Assembly: GCF_036240795.1 (NCBI RefSeq)
Contig: NZ_CP108454.1
Span: 7,190,001 to 7,254,000, forward strand
Direction of reading: 5' to 3'
DNA from: Streptomyces sp. NBC_01268
GTDB lineage: Bacteria; Actinomycetota; Actinomycetes; Streptomycetales; Streptomycetaceae
DNA: 64,000 nucleotides
Under the pieces are notes generated by a model. That model was not told where the DNA came from, made no database searches, and saw only the letters and a program-made list of their open reading frames with translations. How positions within the stretch are numbered: the first letter of the stretch is position 1; the number at the start of each line of letters is the position of its first letter. Below, one piece after another: positions 35,743 through 43,568 of the stretch. The translations under genes were made by a program, and so were the position numbers.

Positions 35743-37002
35743 CTAGCGCACGGTACGGATCGGGCGCACGGCGAGTGCGCCGAGCACCGACAGTACGGCG
35801 GCGACGATGAAGAGCGCGGTGTATCCGCCACTGAGCGAGACGATCAGCGAGGCGACGAAGGGCGCCACGATCTGCGGACCGGCGTTCGCGACGTTCAGCA
35901 CACCCATGTCGCGGGCGGCGTCCTCGGCCTTGGGCAGCACCATCGTCACCAGGGCGGTGTCCACGGCCATGTAGCAGCCGAAGCCGAGGCCGTTGACGAC
36001 GGAGAAGGCGAGCATCGCGGTCCAGCCGGCCGAGACGGCCGGGATGACCAGGGCGACGGCGGCCAGCGCCGCCGAGGCGCCGACGAACAGCTTGCGCCGG
36101 TCGTAGCGGTCGGACAGCCAGCCGCCGAGCACCGTGGAGACCACCATGGCGACCGAGTTGAGCGGCATCAGGACGGCCACGGCCTCCTCGGCGCTGAGCC
36201 CGGCCGGCAGGTCGGTGTGGTCCTTGAGGATGTAGAGCTGGAAACCGGCGACGGCGAAGTAGCCGAGGACGAGCAGGGCCCGTCCGATGAACGCCCAGCG
36301 GAAGTCGTGGTCCTTCAGCGCGCTGCCGAACGCCGCCACCTGCTCCTTGACCGGCAGCGGCGCCTTGGCCGGCATGCGCTCCTCGCGCGCGCAGGAGGTG
36401 AACAGGACGGCGGTCAGGGCGACGATCGCGCCGAACACGAGGTAGCCGGTGCGGTAGTTCTCCGAGAAGGCGGCACCGACCAGGGCGCCGATGGTGGATC
36501 CGATCGGCAGGCCGAGACCGACGGCGGCCGAGGCCTTGCCGCGCGAGGCGAGCGGCACGCGGTCGGGCACCACGGAGGTGAGGGCGGCCTGGTAGATGTT
36601 CATCACGGCCTGGCCGAGACACCAGGCGATCATCACCAGCAGGATCGTGTGCACGCTGCCGAGCAGCAGCATCACCGGCACGGCGAGCAGACCGCCCGCG
36701 AGGATCCACGGGTTGCGGCGCCCCGAGCGGTCGGAGAGCGCGCCCGCCACCGGGTTGAAGATCGTCGCGAAGATCGCGGAGACACCCGAGACCAGCCCGA
36801 AGTTGGCCACCTTCGACGCCGGGTCGATGTCCTCGATCTGGAGCGCGAGGAGCATGCCGGGGACGCCGATGTAGAGCGCGTACATCGCGGTGTTGCCGGT
36901 CAGCAGAAGGGGGAGCAGCCCGCGCGTGGGCCGGGGGGAGCCGGGGGAGGCGGCGCCTGCGGTGCCGGTGTCCGGAGAGGTTCCGGGGGAGGAAAGGGCC
37001 AC
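35743..37002 (-). CDS. MFS transporter
   Basis: 419 residues with about 11-12 membrane helices. The loop between helices 2 and 3 carries the MFS motif as GALSDRSGRRNPW, and its repeat GGWLSDRYDRRK is between helices 8 and 9; GHxT-like sugar/cation symporter features (QAALTSVVPDRVPLASRGKASA) are visible. Start is GTG at 37002 with CAGGAGGG upstream. It is divergent from a LacI-family gene and a large palindrome lies between them, so it is probably a sugar importer induced by its substrate. Confidence 0.88.
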   Translation of the reverse strand: MALSSPGTSPDTGTAGAASPGSPRPTRGLLPLLLTGNTAMYALYIGVPGMLLALQIEDIDPASKVANFGLVSGVSAIFATIFNPVAGALSDRSGRRNPWILAGGLLAVPVMLLLGSVHTILLVMIAWCLGQAVMNIYQAALTSVVPDRVPLASRGKASAAVGLGLPIGSTIGALVGAAFSENYRTGYLVFGAIVALTAVLFTSCAREERMPAKAPLPVKEQVAAFGSALKDHDFRWAFIGRALLVLGYFAVAGFQLYILKDHTDLPAGLSAEEAVAVLMPLNSVAMVVSTVLGGWLSDRYDRRKLFVGASAALAAVALVIPAVSAGWTAMLAFSVVNGLGFGCYMAVDTALVTMVLPKAEDAARDMGVLNVANAGPQIVAPFVASLIVSLSGGYTALFIVAAVLSVLGALAVRPIRTVR

Positions 37003-37073
37003 GATGCCCTCCTGAGGTGAAGACGCCCGTGCGGGGCGGGAGCGGAAGGGGGAGAGGGGGGTGACACGCTGGT

Positions 37074-37102
37074 GGTTACACGTGTCAGTGACGCGTGTAA
37101 CC
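37074..37102. promoter_or_regulatory. LacI-family operator, 29-bp near-perfect palindrome
   Basis: Left half GGTTACACGTGTCA (37074-37087), centre G, right half TGACGCGTGTAACC (37089-37102), one mismatch. It lies midway between the MFS start (37002) and the lacI-type start (37173). Confidence 0.8.
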
Positions 37103-37172
37103 CCTGTGTAGCACTCGAATCCGGCCATCCGCCAGACCTGAGTCCGGATCGTTCTGGAAAGATGCCGAAGCG

Positions 37173-38195
37173 ATGAGCCAGTCACCCAAGCAGTCCGCCG
37201 GACGCACCGTCCCCACCAGCGCCGATGTCGCGCGGCTGGCGGGCGTCTCCCGGGCCACCGTCAGCTACGTCCTGAACAACACCGCGGCCGTACGGATCAG
37301 CGAGCCCACCCGCCGCAAGGTCCGCGAGGCGGCCGAGGAACTCGGCTACGTCCCGCACGCCGCCGCCCGCAGCCTGCGGGCCGGGCACAGCCGGATGGTC
37401 CTGCTGCCCACCGCCCACGTCCCGATCGGCCCGCTGTACAGCCGCTTCTTCAACGAGCTCCAGTGGGCGCTGCGCCGCCTCGACTACACCGTCGTCCAGT
37501 ACGGCAGCGTGGGCCTCGACCCGGACGAGGCCGCCCGCGCCTGGGCCGAGCTGCGCCCGGTCGCCGTCGTCTCGCTCGGCGAGGTGGAGCTCACCCCGCA
37601 GGGCGTCGACCTGCTCAAGCGCTCCGGCGCCAAGGCCGTGATCACCGTCGGCCCGCAGCGGGTCGAGGGCACCCACGCGCTCGTCATGGACCAGTCCCAG
37701 GTCGGTCGGGCCGCCGCCGCCCACCTCGTCGAGCGCGGCTGCCGGACCATCGGCGTCGTGATGCCCGAGGAGCCGGGCCTGGAGATGTTCTCCGTGCCGC
37801 GCTTCGAGGGCGTACGGAGCGTGGCGGAGGCGGCGGGCGCGGAGGTCGTGCCGCTGCCGCTCCGCTACGAGGAGGAGCCGGCCGGAGCCCTCGCCGCCCG
37901 CTGGCGCGAGCTGCGTCTCGACGGCGTGTTCGCCTACAACGACGAGTACGCCATGCTGCTGATGCGCGCGCTCCAGGACGCCGGGATCGCGATCCCCGGG
38001 GAGACCGCCGTGGTCGGCTCGGACGACCTGGTCCTCGGCCGGCTGCTGCGCCCGCGCCTGAGCACGGTCCACATCGACATGGTCCTGGGGCGCGAGCTCG
38101 CCGAGCTCGTCGACCGGGTGGTCCGCGACCCGGAGTCGGCGCCGGAGCGGCAGGAGATGCTGGACGCCCGGGTGGTGCGGCGGGAGTCGAGCTGA
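37173..38195 (+). CDS. LacI-family transcriptional regulator
   Basis: 340 residues. Helix-turn-helix at ~13-35 (SADVARLAGVSRATVSYVLN) with the following hinge RKVREAAEELGYVPHAAAR, then a periplasmic-binding-protein-like effector domain (~62-335) with the AYNDEYAMLLMRAL and GSDDLVLGRLLRPRLSTV marks. It should bind the adjacent palindrome and repress the MFS gene and itself. The ligand is unknown. Confidence 0.92.
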   Translation: MSQSPKQSAGRTVPTSADVARLAGVSRATVSYVLNNTAAVRISEPTRRKVREAAEELGYVPHAAARSLRAGHSRMVLLPTAHVPIGPLYSRFFNELQWALRRLDYTVVQYGSVGLDPDEAARAWAELRPVAVVSLGEVELTPQGVDLLKRSGAKAVITVGPQRVEGTHALVMDQSQVGRAAAAHLVERGCRTIGVVMPEEPGLEMFSVPRFEGVRSVAEAAGAEVVPLPLRYEEEPAGALAARWRELRLDGVFAYNDEYAMLLMRALQDAGIAIPGETAVVGSDDLVLGRLLRPRLSTVHIDMVLGRELAELVDRVVRDPESAPERQEMLDARVVRRESS

Positions 38196-38262
38196 GGGGC
38201 GGGGTGCGGGCTCCCGGCGGCTCCCGGCGGCGCCGGACGGCCGGGCGGCTTAGCGTCGGTTC

Positions 38263-38532
38263 ATGAGCACTCACCCGAAGCGTTTCGAGATCCTGCTGGT
38301 GTCCTCCCACGTGGAGGACCGCGGCAGCGCCTCCGTGGAGGACAGTGCCGTCCGCTCGGCGGTCGTCGAGGCGACCGGGCGCACCGGGGAGACGGGCTAC
38401 CCGATCTACGAGGGCCACGGCCTGGTCGCGGACATCGATCCCGAGACGCGCACGGTGGAGGCGCTGCTCGTCGACGGCAGGGAGCTCGACTACGGTCTGA
38501 CGGCGCTGATCAGGGGGCCGGGTACGGCCTGA
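38263..38532 (+). CDS. Small hypothetical protein
   Basis: 89 residues, acidic, mixed alpha/beta, no signal or membrane segment (ETGYPIYEGHGLVADIDPET is a typical stretch). I do not recognise a named family. ATG at 38263, no strong RBS. It stands alone between the lacI-type gene and the thiolase gene. Confidence 0.6.
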   Translation: MSTHPKRFEILLVSSHVEDRGSASVEDSAVRSAVVEATGRTGETGYPIYEGHGLVADIDPETRTVEALLVDGRELDYGLTALIRGPGTA

Positions 38533-38664
38533 GGGGGCGTTGACAGGAGCCGTGGACGGGCGGAGACTCGGGCCCGCGGGGACGAAGAAAACTTCACCAG
38601 GCGAACGCCGGGTGGTCTCCCCGCGCCGTTGTCCGTACGCGAAGGTCACGTGGGAGAGAAACCG

Positions 38665-39852
38665 ATGAGCATCCGCGACGTCTACATCGTCGACGCCGTC
38701 CGCACCCCGATCGGCAAGTTCGGCGGTGCCCTCTCCTCCGTCCGCCCGGACGACCTCGCCGCCCACGTCGTCAAGGCGCTCGTGGAGCGCACCCCGGACC
38801 TGGACCCGGCCCGCATCGACGACGTGTACTTCGGCGACGCCAACGGCGCGGGCGAGGACAACCGCGACGTGGCCCGGATGGCCGTCCTGCTCGCCGGACT
38901 GCCCACCTCGGTGCCCGGCGTGACCGTCAACCGGCTGTGCGGCTCCGGTCTGGAAGCCGTCATCCAGGCCGCCCGCGCCGTCGCCCTGGGCGATGCCTCC
39001 GTCGCCATCGCGGGCGGCGTCGAGTCCATGTCGCGCGCCCCCTGGGTGCTGCAGAAGCCCGAGCGCGCCTTCCCGGCCGGCCACCAGCAGCTGCACTCCA
39101 CGACCCTCGGCTGGCGCATGACCAACCCGAGGATGCCCGCCGAGTGGACCGTCGCCCTCGGAGAGGGCGCAGAACTCGTCGCCGACAAGCACGCCCTCAC
39201 CCGCGAGGCCCAGGACGCCTTCGCGCTCGCCAGCCACCAGAAGGCGGCCGAGGCCTGGGCCAAGGGCCTGTACGACGGCGAGGTCGTCCCGTACCCGGGC
39301 GCCGAGCTCGTACGGGACGAGTGCATCCGCGACAACACGTCGCCGGAGGCGCTGGCCCGGCTCAAGCCCTCGTTCCGCCCCGACGGCGGCACGGTCACCG
39401 CGGGCAACGCCTCCCCGCTCAACGACGGCGCCGCCGCCCTGCTCCTCGTCGACGAGGAGGGGCTGCGGGCGACCGGCCGCGAACCGCTCGCGCGCATCCG
39501 CGCCTCCGCCGTCACCGGCATCGAGCCGCAGCTCTTCGGGCTCGGCCCCGTGGAGGCCGTGCGCAAGGCGCTCGACAAGGCGGGCCGCGGCTTCGGGGAC
39601 CTCACCACGTTCGAGCTGAACGAGGCCTTCGCCGCCCAGTCCCTCGGCTGCCTCGCCGAATGGCCGGAACTCGACCCCGCCGTGGTCAACCCGCGCGGCG
39701 GCGCCATCGCCATCGGTCACCCGCTGGGCGCCTCCGGCGCGCGCCTCGCCGGCGCCGTCGCCCACCAGCTCGCCGCGGCCGGCTCCGGCACCGGCCTCGC
39801 CGCGCTGTGCATCGGCGTCGGCCAGGGCCTCGCGCTCGTCCTGGAGCGCTGA
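38665..39852 (+). CDS. Thiolase (acetyl-CoA acyltransferase, PcaF-like)
   Basis: 395 residues. Nucleophile Cys92 in NRLCGSGLEAV, His in GGAIAIGHPLGASGAR (~350) and second Cys in LCIGVGQG (~382). The stretch GAGEDNRDVARMAVLLAGLP is close to that of beta-ketoadipyl-CoA thiolases (PcaF) rather than to biosynthetic PhaA thiolases, so cleavage of 3-oxoadipyl-CoA or another 3-ketoacyl-CoA is likely. No other aromatic-degradation gene is near. RBS GGGAGAGA before ATG at 38665. Confidence 0.88.
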   Translation: MSIRDVYIVDAVRTPIGKFGGALSSVRPDDLAAHVVKALVERTPDLDPARIDDVYFGDANGAGEDNRDVARMAVLLAGLPTSVPGVTVNRLCGSGLEAVIQAARAVALGDASVAIAGGVESMSRAPWVLQKPERAFPAGHQQLHSTTLGWRMTNPRMPAEWTVALGEGAELVADKHALTREAQDAFALASHQKAAEAWAKGLYDGEVVPYPGAELVRDECIRDNTSPEALARLKPSFRPDGGTVTAGNASPLNDGAAALLLVDEEGLRATGREPLARIRASAVTGIEPQLFGLGPVEAVRKALDKAGRGFGDLTTFELNEAFAAQSLGCLAEWPELDPAVVNPRGGAIAIGHPLGASGARLAGAVAHQLAAAGSGTGLAALCIGVGQGLALVLER

Positions 39853-39876
39853 CCCCCGCGCCACGGCACGCGAAAG

Positions 39877-39907
39877 GGGGTGGGCCGGAGACCCTCCGGA
39901 CCACCCC
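39877..39907. terminator. Bidirectional terminator
   Basis: GGGGTGGGCCGGA (39877-39889) pairs with TCCGGACCACCCC (39895-39907) with one mismatch, between the convergent thiolase and thioredoxin genes. Confidence 0.75.
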
Positions 39908-39921
39908 TCACCGCACGCGGG

Positions 39922-40296
39922 TCACTGCCCCTGCTGCGCCTGCGCCTCCGCGATGGACTTGCGCACCTCGTCCATGTCCAGACCGCGTGCCTGGCCGATG
40001 ACGTCCTCCAGGGCGGCCTCCGGCAGCGCGCCGGGCTGGGCGAAGACGGCGACCTTGTCGCGGACGATCATCAGCGTCGGGATCGAGCGGATCTCGAAGG
40101 CCGCCGCGAGCTCCTGCTGGGCCTCGGTGTCCACCTTCGCGAACACGAGGTCCTCGTGCCGCTGGGAGGCCGCCTCGAAGACCGGCCCGAACTGACGGCA
40201 CGGGCCGCACCAGGAAGCCCAGAAGTCGATGAGAACGAACTCGTTCTCGCTCACGATCTGGTCGAAGTTGTCCTTGGTGAGCTCGACAGTGCTCAT
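39922..40296 (-). CDS. trxC: Thioredoxin
   Basis: 124 residues, thioredoxin fold with a ~18-residue C-terminal helical extension. Active site WCGPC with Cys30 and Cys33; cis-Pro in IRSIPTLM. Cytoplasmic disulfide reductase. An exact SigR promoter lies upstream, as expected for the thiol-stress thioredoxin; S. coelicolor trxC (SCO0885) is the likely counterpart by recollection, so the symbol is tentative. AGGTAGGAAGC precedes the ATG. Confidence 0.93.
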   Translation of the reverse strand: MSTVELTKDNFDQIVSENEFVLIDFWASWCGPCRQFGPVFEAASQRHEDLVFAKVDTEAQQELAAAFEIRSIPTLMIVRDKVAVFAQPGALPEAALEDVIGQARGLDMDEVRKSIAEAQAQQGQ

Positions 40297-40367
40297 GCTT
40301 CCTACCTCTCCGGGGCCGGCGTCCTTGGCGCGCCTTCCTCACGGTCCCCTCGGGACCCGCCCCGCAC

Positions 40368-40393
40368 AACGGCGTATCGAGCCGCGCTATTCC
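40368..40393 (-). promoter_or_regulatory. SigR-type promoter of the thioredoxin gene
   Basis: On the minus strand GGAAT (40393-40389), exactly 18 bp, GTT (40370-40368). This is the consensus for SigR, the disulfide-stress sigma factor. It lies 72 bp upstream of the thioredoxin start. Confidence 0.8.
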
Positions 40394-40420
40394 ACGCACC
40401 TGCCCGGCAGACTGTCTGTC

Positions 40421-41884
40421 ATGACACGAACGGCGCGCAACGAGCACGAGCACGAGTACGACGTGGTGGTCCTGGGAGCGGGGCCGGTCGGCGAGAACGT
40501 GGTGGACCGGGTGCGTGCCGCCGGGCTCAGCGCCGCGGTCGTGGAGGCCGAACTGGTCGGCGGCGAGTGCTCGTACTGGGCCTGCATGCCCAGCAAGGCG
40601 CTGCTCAGGCCCGCCATCGCCCGTTCGGAGGCCCGCAGGGTGCCCGGACTGCGCGGTCACGCCTACGGCCCGCTCGACGCCCGCGACGTCCTCGCCCACC
40701 GGGACGCCGTCGTCGGCGACTGGAAGGACGACGGCCAGGTGGCGTGGGTGGAGTCCACCGGCGCCCGCCTCTTCCGGGGCCACGGCCGGCTCCTCGGACC
40801 CCGCCGGGTCGTGGTGGAGGGCCCCGAGGGCGACCGCCATGTGCTCGCCGCGCGGCACGCCGTCGCGGTGTGCACCGGCAGCCGCGCCGTCCTGCCCGAC
40901 CTGCCCGGACTTCACGGGGCCGGGCCCTGGACGAGCCGCGAGGCGACCAGCTCGTCGCAGGTTCCCGGGCGGCTCGTGGTGGTCGGCGGTGGTGTGGTCG
41001 GCGTGGAGATGGCGACGGCCTGGCAGGCCCTCGGCTCGCGCGTGACGCTGCTCGTACGGGGCGGGGGAGTGCTGCCGAGGATGGAACCGTTCGTCGGCGA
41101 GCACGTCGTCACCGCCCTCGCCGAACGCGGCGCCGACGTCCGTACGGGTGTCACCGTCGCCGCGGTCGTGCGGGACGGGCGCACCGGCCCCGTCAGCGTC
41201 GTCCTGGAGGGCGGCGACCGGGTCGAGGGCGACGAGGTGCTGTTCGCGACCGGCCGCCGGCCGCGGACCGAGGACATCGGCCTGGAGACGGTCGGACTGG
41301 AGCCGGGGGCCTGGCTCCCGGTGGACGACAGCCTGCGCGTGGCGGGCCACGACTGGCTGTACGCCGTGGGGGACGTCAACCACCGGGCGCTGATGACCCA
41401 CCAGGGCAAGTACCAGGCGAGGATCGCGGGGGCCGCCATCGCGGCCCGGGCGGCGGGTACCGGCGCCCTGGACACCGCCGCCTGGGGCCCGCACGCCGCG
41501 ACCGCCGATCACACGGCCGTCCCCCAGGTGGTGTTCACCGACCCCGAGGCGGCCTCCGTGGGCCTCACCCTCGCCGCCGCCGAGGCGGCCGGACACCGGG
41601 CGCGCGCCGTGGACGTCGACATGGCGTCGGTCGCCGGGGCCGGTCTGTACGCCCCGGGCTACCGGGGGCACGCGCGCCTGGTCGTCGACCTGGACCGCGA
41701 GACCGTCCTCGGTGCCGCCTTCGTCGGCCAGGGCATCGGTGAACTCCTCCACGCGGCCACCGTCGCCGTCACCGGCGAGGTCCCGATCGGGCGCCTCTGG
41801 CACGCGGTACCCGCCTACCCGACCCTCAGCGAGATCTGGCTCAGGCTCCTGGAGGCGTACCGGGACGGGGCGGACACGCCGTGA
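40421..41884 (+). CDS. FAD/NAD(P) disulfide-type oxidoreductase (class I)
   Basis: 487 residues. FAD site VVVLGAGPVGENV (~15-27); redox-active Cys50 and Cys55 in GGECSYWACMPSKALL; NAD(P) site VVVGGGVVGVEMA; second FAD motif LYAVGDVNHRALMTHQGKYQA; C-terminal dimer domain. In lipoamide dehydrogenases the C-terminus supplies a catalytic base in HxHPTLSE; here it is HAVPAYPTLSE, with Tyr at the usual His position, so lipoamide or mercuric reduction may be lost and quinone reduction is possible. Divergent from thioredoxin. GTGA overlap with the next gene. Confidence 0.87.
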   Translation: MTRTARNEHEHEYDVVVLGAGPVGENVVDRVRAAGLSAAVVEAELVGGECSYWACMPSKALLRPAIARSEARRVPGLRGHAYGPLDARDVLAHRDAVVGDWKDDGQVAWVESTGARLFRGHGRLLGPRRVVVEGPEGDRHVLAARHAVAVCTGSRAVLPDLPGLHGAGPWTSREATSSSQVPGRLVVVGGGVVGVEMATAWQALGSRVTLLVRGGGVLPRMEPFVGEHVVTALAERGADVRTGVTVAAVVRDGRTGPVSVVLEGGDRVEGDEVLFATGRRPRTEDIGLETVGLEPGAWLPVDDSLRVAGHDWLYAVGDVNHRALMTHQGKYQARIAGAAIAARAAGTGALDTAAWGPHAATADHTAVPQVVFTDPEAASVGLTLAAAEAAGHRARAVDVDMASVAGAGLYAPGYRGHARLVVDLDRETVLGAAFVGQGIGELLHAATVAVTGEVPIGRLWHAVPAYPTLSEIWLRLLEAYRDGADTP

Positions 41885-42753
41885 GCGGCGGGGAGCGCGT
41901 CAACGCGTACGACGCCTCCTGCGCGGACTGCGGCGGGCCGGTCCCCGCGGGCGCCGGCCTGCTGCGGCACGGGGCCAGGGGCTGGGAGGTCTTCCACCCC
42001 GGACACGCCCCGGAGCCGGGGCCGCCGCCACGCGGCACCCATCCGGGGTGGCACCGGCGACGGCTGTGGGCCTTGGACATCGGATCCACCGGCCACCGGC
42101 CGGGTGTCGACCGGATCCGGTCGGCGGCCCTGCGGGGCAGCGACGGGACGGCGCACGACTGGATCCTGGACATCGGATCCGACATCCAGGATCCGACCGC
42201 CGCGCTCCCCGACACCCACGCCGACGCCCTCCCCGGCACCGTCGTCGACGCCCTTCCCGAGCCCCTCCCCCCACCGCTCGCCCTGGAGGAGCTCGCCACC
42301 CTCCTCACCGCCCACCTCACCGCCGGGGAACTGCTCGTCGTCTGGTTCGCCCCGCACGTCCTGAGCACCCTGCACGCCGAGCTCCTCCGCCACGGCCTGC
42401 CCCCGCTCGTCGAGCGGCTGCCCGCCGGGGTGGCGCCCGTGTGCGACCCCCTGGTCCTCGACCGGCACGCCGACCGCTACCGTCCCGGCAGCCGGTCGCT
42501 GCGGGCGGTCGCCGAGTGGTACGGCGTCCCGCACGCCACGCCGGGCGATCCGGCCTCGGACGCCGCGGCGAGCCTGCTCGTGGCCCAGGCCGTCGCGGCC
42601 TGCCATCCGCCGCTGGCCCGGCTCTCCCGGCCGGCCCTGCACACCGAGCAGGTCATCTGGTACGCGGAGCAGACGAGCCGTCATCCCGACGCGCTCGCCT
42701 GGCCGTTCACCCCGGTCGAGCCGCTGCCCTGGCAACCCGCGCCGGAAGACTGA
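41881..42753 (+). CDS. DEDD exonuclease-like protein with degenerate active site
   Basis: 290 residues. N-terminal zinc-ribbon-like CADCGG (only one visible Cys pair), then a DnaQ/RNase T-like fold: RLWALDIGSTGHRPGVDRIRSAAL matches the first exonuclease motif (normally D-x-E-T-T-G), and DPLVLDRHADRYRPGSRSL with SDAAASLLVAQAV matches motifs II and III. The Glu of the first motif is Gly, and the His four residues before the last Asp is replaced by Asp, so catalysis is doubtful. Residues ~95-135 are Pro/Asp-rich. Starts inside the stop of the oxidoreductase, so both are co-translated. Could be a nucleic-acid-binding remnant. Confidence 0.6.
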   Translation: MSGGERVNAYDASCADCGGPVPAGAGLLRHGARGWEVFHPGHAPEPGPPPRGTHPGWHRRRLWALDIGSTGHRPGVDRIRSAALRGSDGTAHDWILDIGSDIQDPTAALPDTHADALPGTVVDALPEPLPPPLALEELATLLTAHLTAGELLVVWFAPHVLSTLHAELLRHGLPPLVERLPAGVAPVCDPLVLDRHADRYRPGSRSLRAVAEWYGVPHATPGDPASDAAASLLVAQAVAACHPPLARLSRPALHTEQVIWYAEQTSRHPDALAWPFTPVEPLPWQPAPED

Positions 42754-42755
42754 GC

Positions 42756-43370
42756 TCAGGCGGGCGGGATCAGCAGCGCGGCCGCCGCGCGGGCGGCGTC
42801 CAGGGCGGGCCGGGAGTCCCGGCCCGACTCCTGGCCGAGGACCACGCGGGTGCTCAACCCGTCCAGCAGGGCGAGGAGTTCGGAGGCCCGGGCGGGCGCG
42901 TCCAGCGGGGCGTAGTGGGACCGTTCGACGCCCTTGACGAGCAGCGCCTCCAGATCCTCCTGCCAGCCCCGGTCCAGTTCGCGCTGGGCCTCGCCCAGCT
43001 CGGCGTTGGCCGGGGTGCGGGCCCACAGCTCGATCCAGAGCGTCCAGCGCGGGTCGCGCGGTCCGCGCGGCAGGTAGAGCCGCAGGAAGAGGTCGAGCCG
43101 GCGCGGCACCGGGATCCGGCGGGCGAGCAGGAGGCGCCGCTCCTCGGCCAGGGCGGCCTCGCTCCAGCGCAGCGCGGCGAGCAGGAGCAGGTCCTTGCTG
43201 CCGAAGTAGTACAGGATGTGGCCGCCGCTGGTGCCGAGGCGCTCGGCCAGCGCGGACATGGTGAGCGCGGCCAGCCCGTCCTCGGCGATGGCGGTCATGG
43301 CCTCCTCCAGCATCCGCTCCCGCGTGATGCTGCCGTCCCGCCGCCGTCCCGCCCGCGCTGCGCCTGCCAC
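42756..43370 (-). CDS. TetR-family regulator
   Basis: 204 residues from a GTG at 43370; the open frame continues to an ATG at 43484, which would give 242 residues but place the start against the operator. Helix-turn-helix at ~15-60 (RERMLEEAMTAIAEDGLAALTMS, then GTSGGHILYYFGSKDLLL). The C-terminal ligand domain has the TetR_C pattern of BetI-like proteins. It is divergent from an NCS1 permease with a palindromic operator between them. Its stop is 2 bp from the stop of the exonuclease-like gene. Confidence 0.88.
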   Translation of the reverse strand: MAGAARAGRRRDGSITRERMLEEAMTAIAEDGLAALTMSALAERLGTSGGHILYYFGSKDLLLLAALRWSEAALAEERRLLLARRIPVPRRLDLFLRLYLPRGPRDPRWTLWIELWARTPANAELGEAQRELDRGWQEDLEALLVKGVERSHYAPLDAPARASELLALLDGLSTRVVLGQESGRDSRPALDAARAAAALLIPPA

Positions 43371-43485
43371 CGCTCCCGGCCCCGTTTCCGTTCGCTCGTC
43401 CTCGTGCCGTCCGGCACGTCCCTGCGGGGTCGACCCTAACTGCTTTCCGCCGGGGTCTTGACGTGGCCGGAACTCATCGCACATC

Positions 43486-43520
43486 TTGAATGCCATTCAA
43501 AGAGTTAGAACGCCATTCAA
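43486..43520. promoter_or_regulatory. TetR operator: palindrome plus second half-site
   Basis: TTGAATGCCATTCAA (43486-43500) is a perfect 7-1-7 palindrome. CATTCAA recurs at 43514-43520 with an imperfect partner, centred 20 bp on. It lies between the TetR gene and the permease start at 43569. Confidence 0.8.
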
Positions 43521-43568
43521 GAAGCGGTGTCCCTAACCGGACACGACAGGACACGACAGGAGCACGCT

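Noticed and set aside
43371..43496. N-terminal extension of the TetR protein to ATG 43484 or 43494
   Set aside because: These starts lie against or inside the operator palindrome and add a non-conserved tail; the GTG at 43370 gives the normal TetR length.
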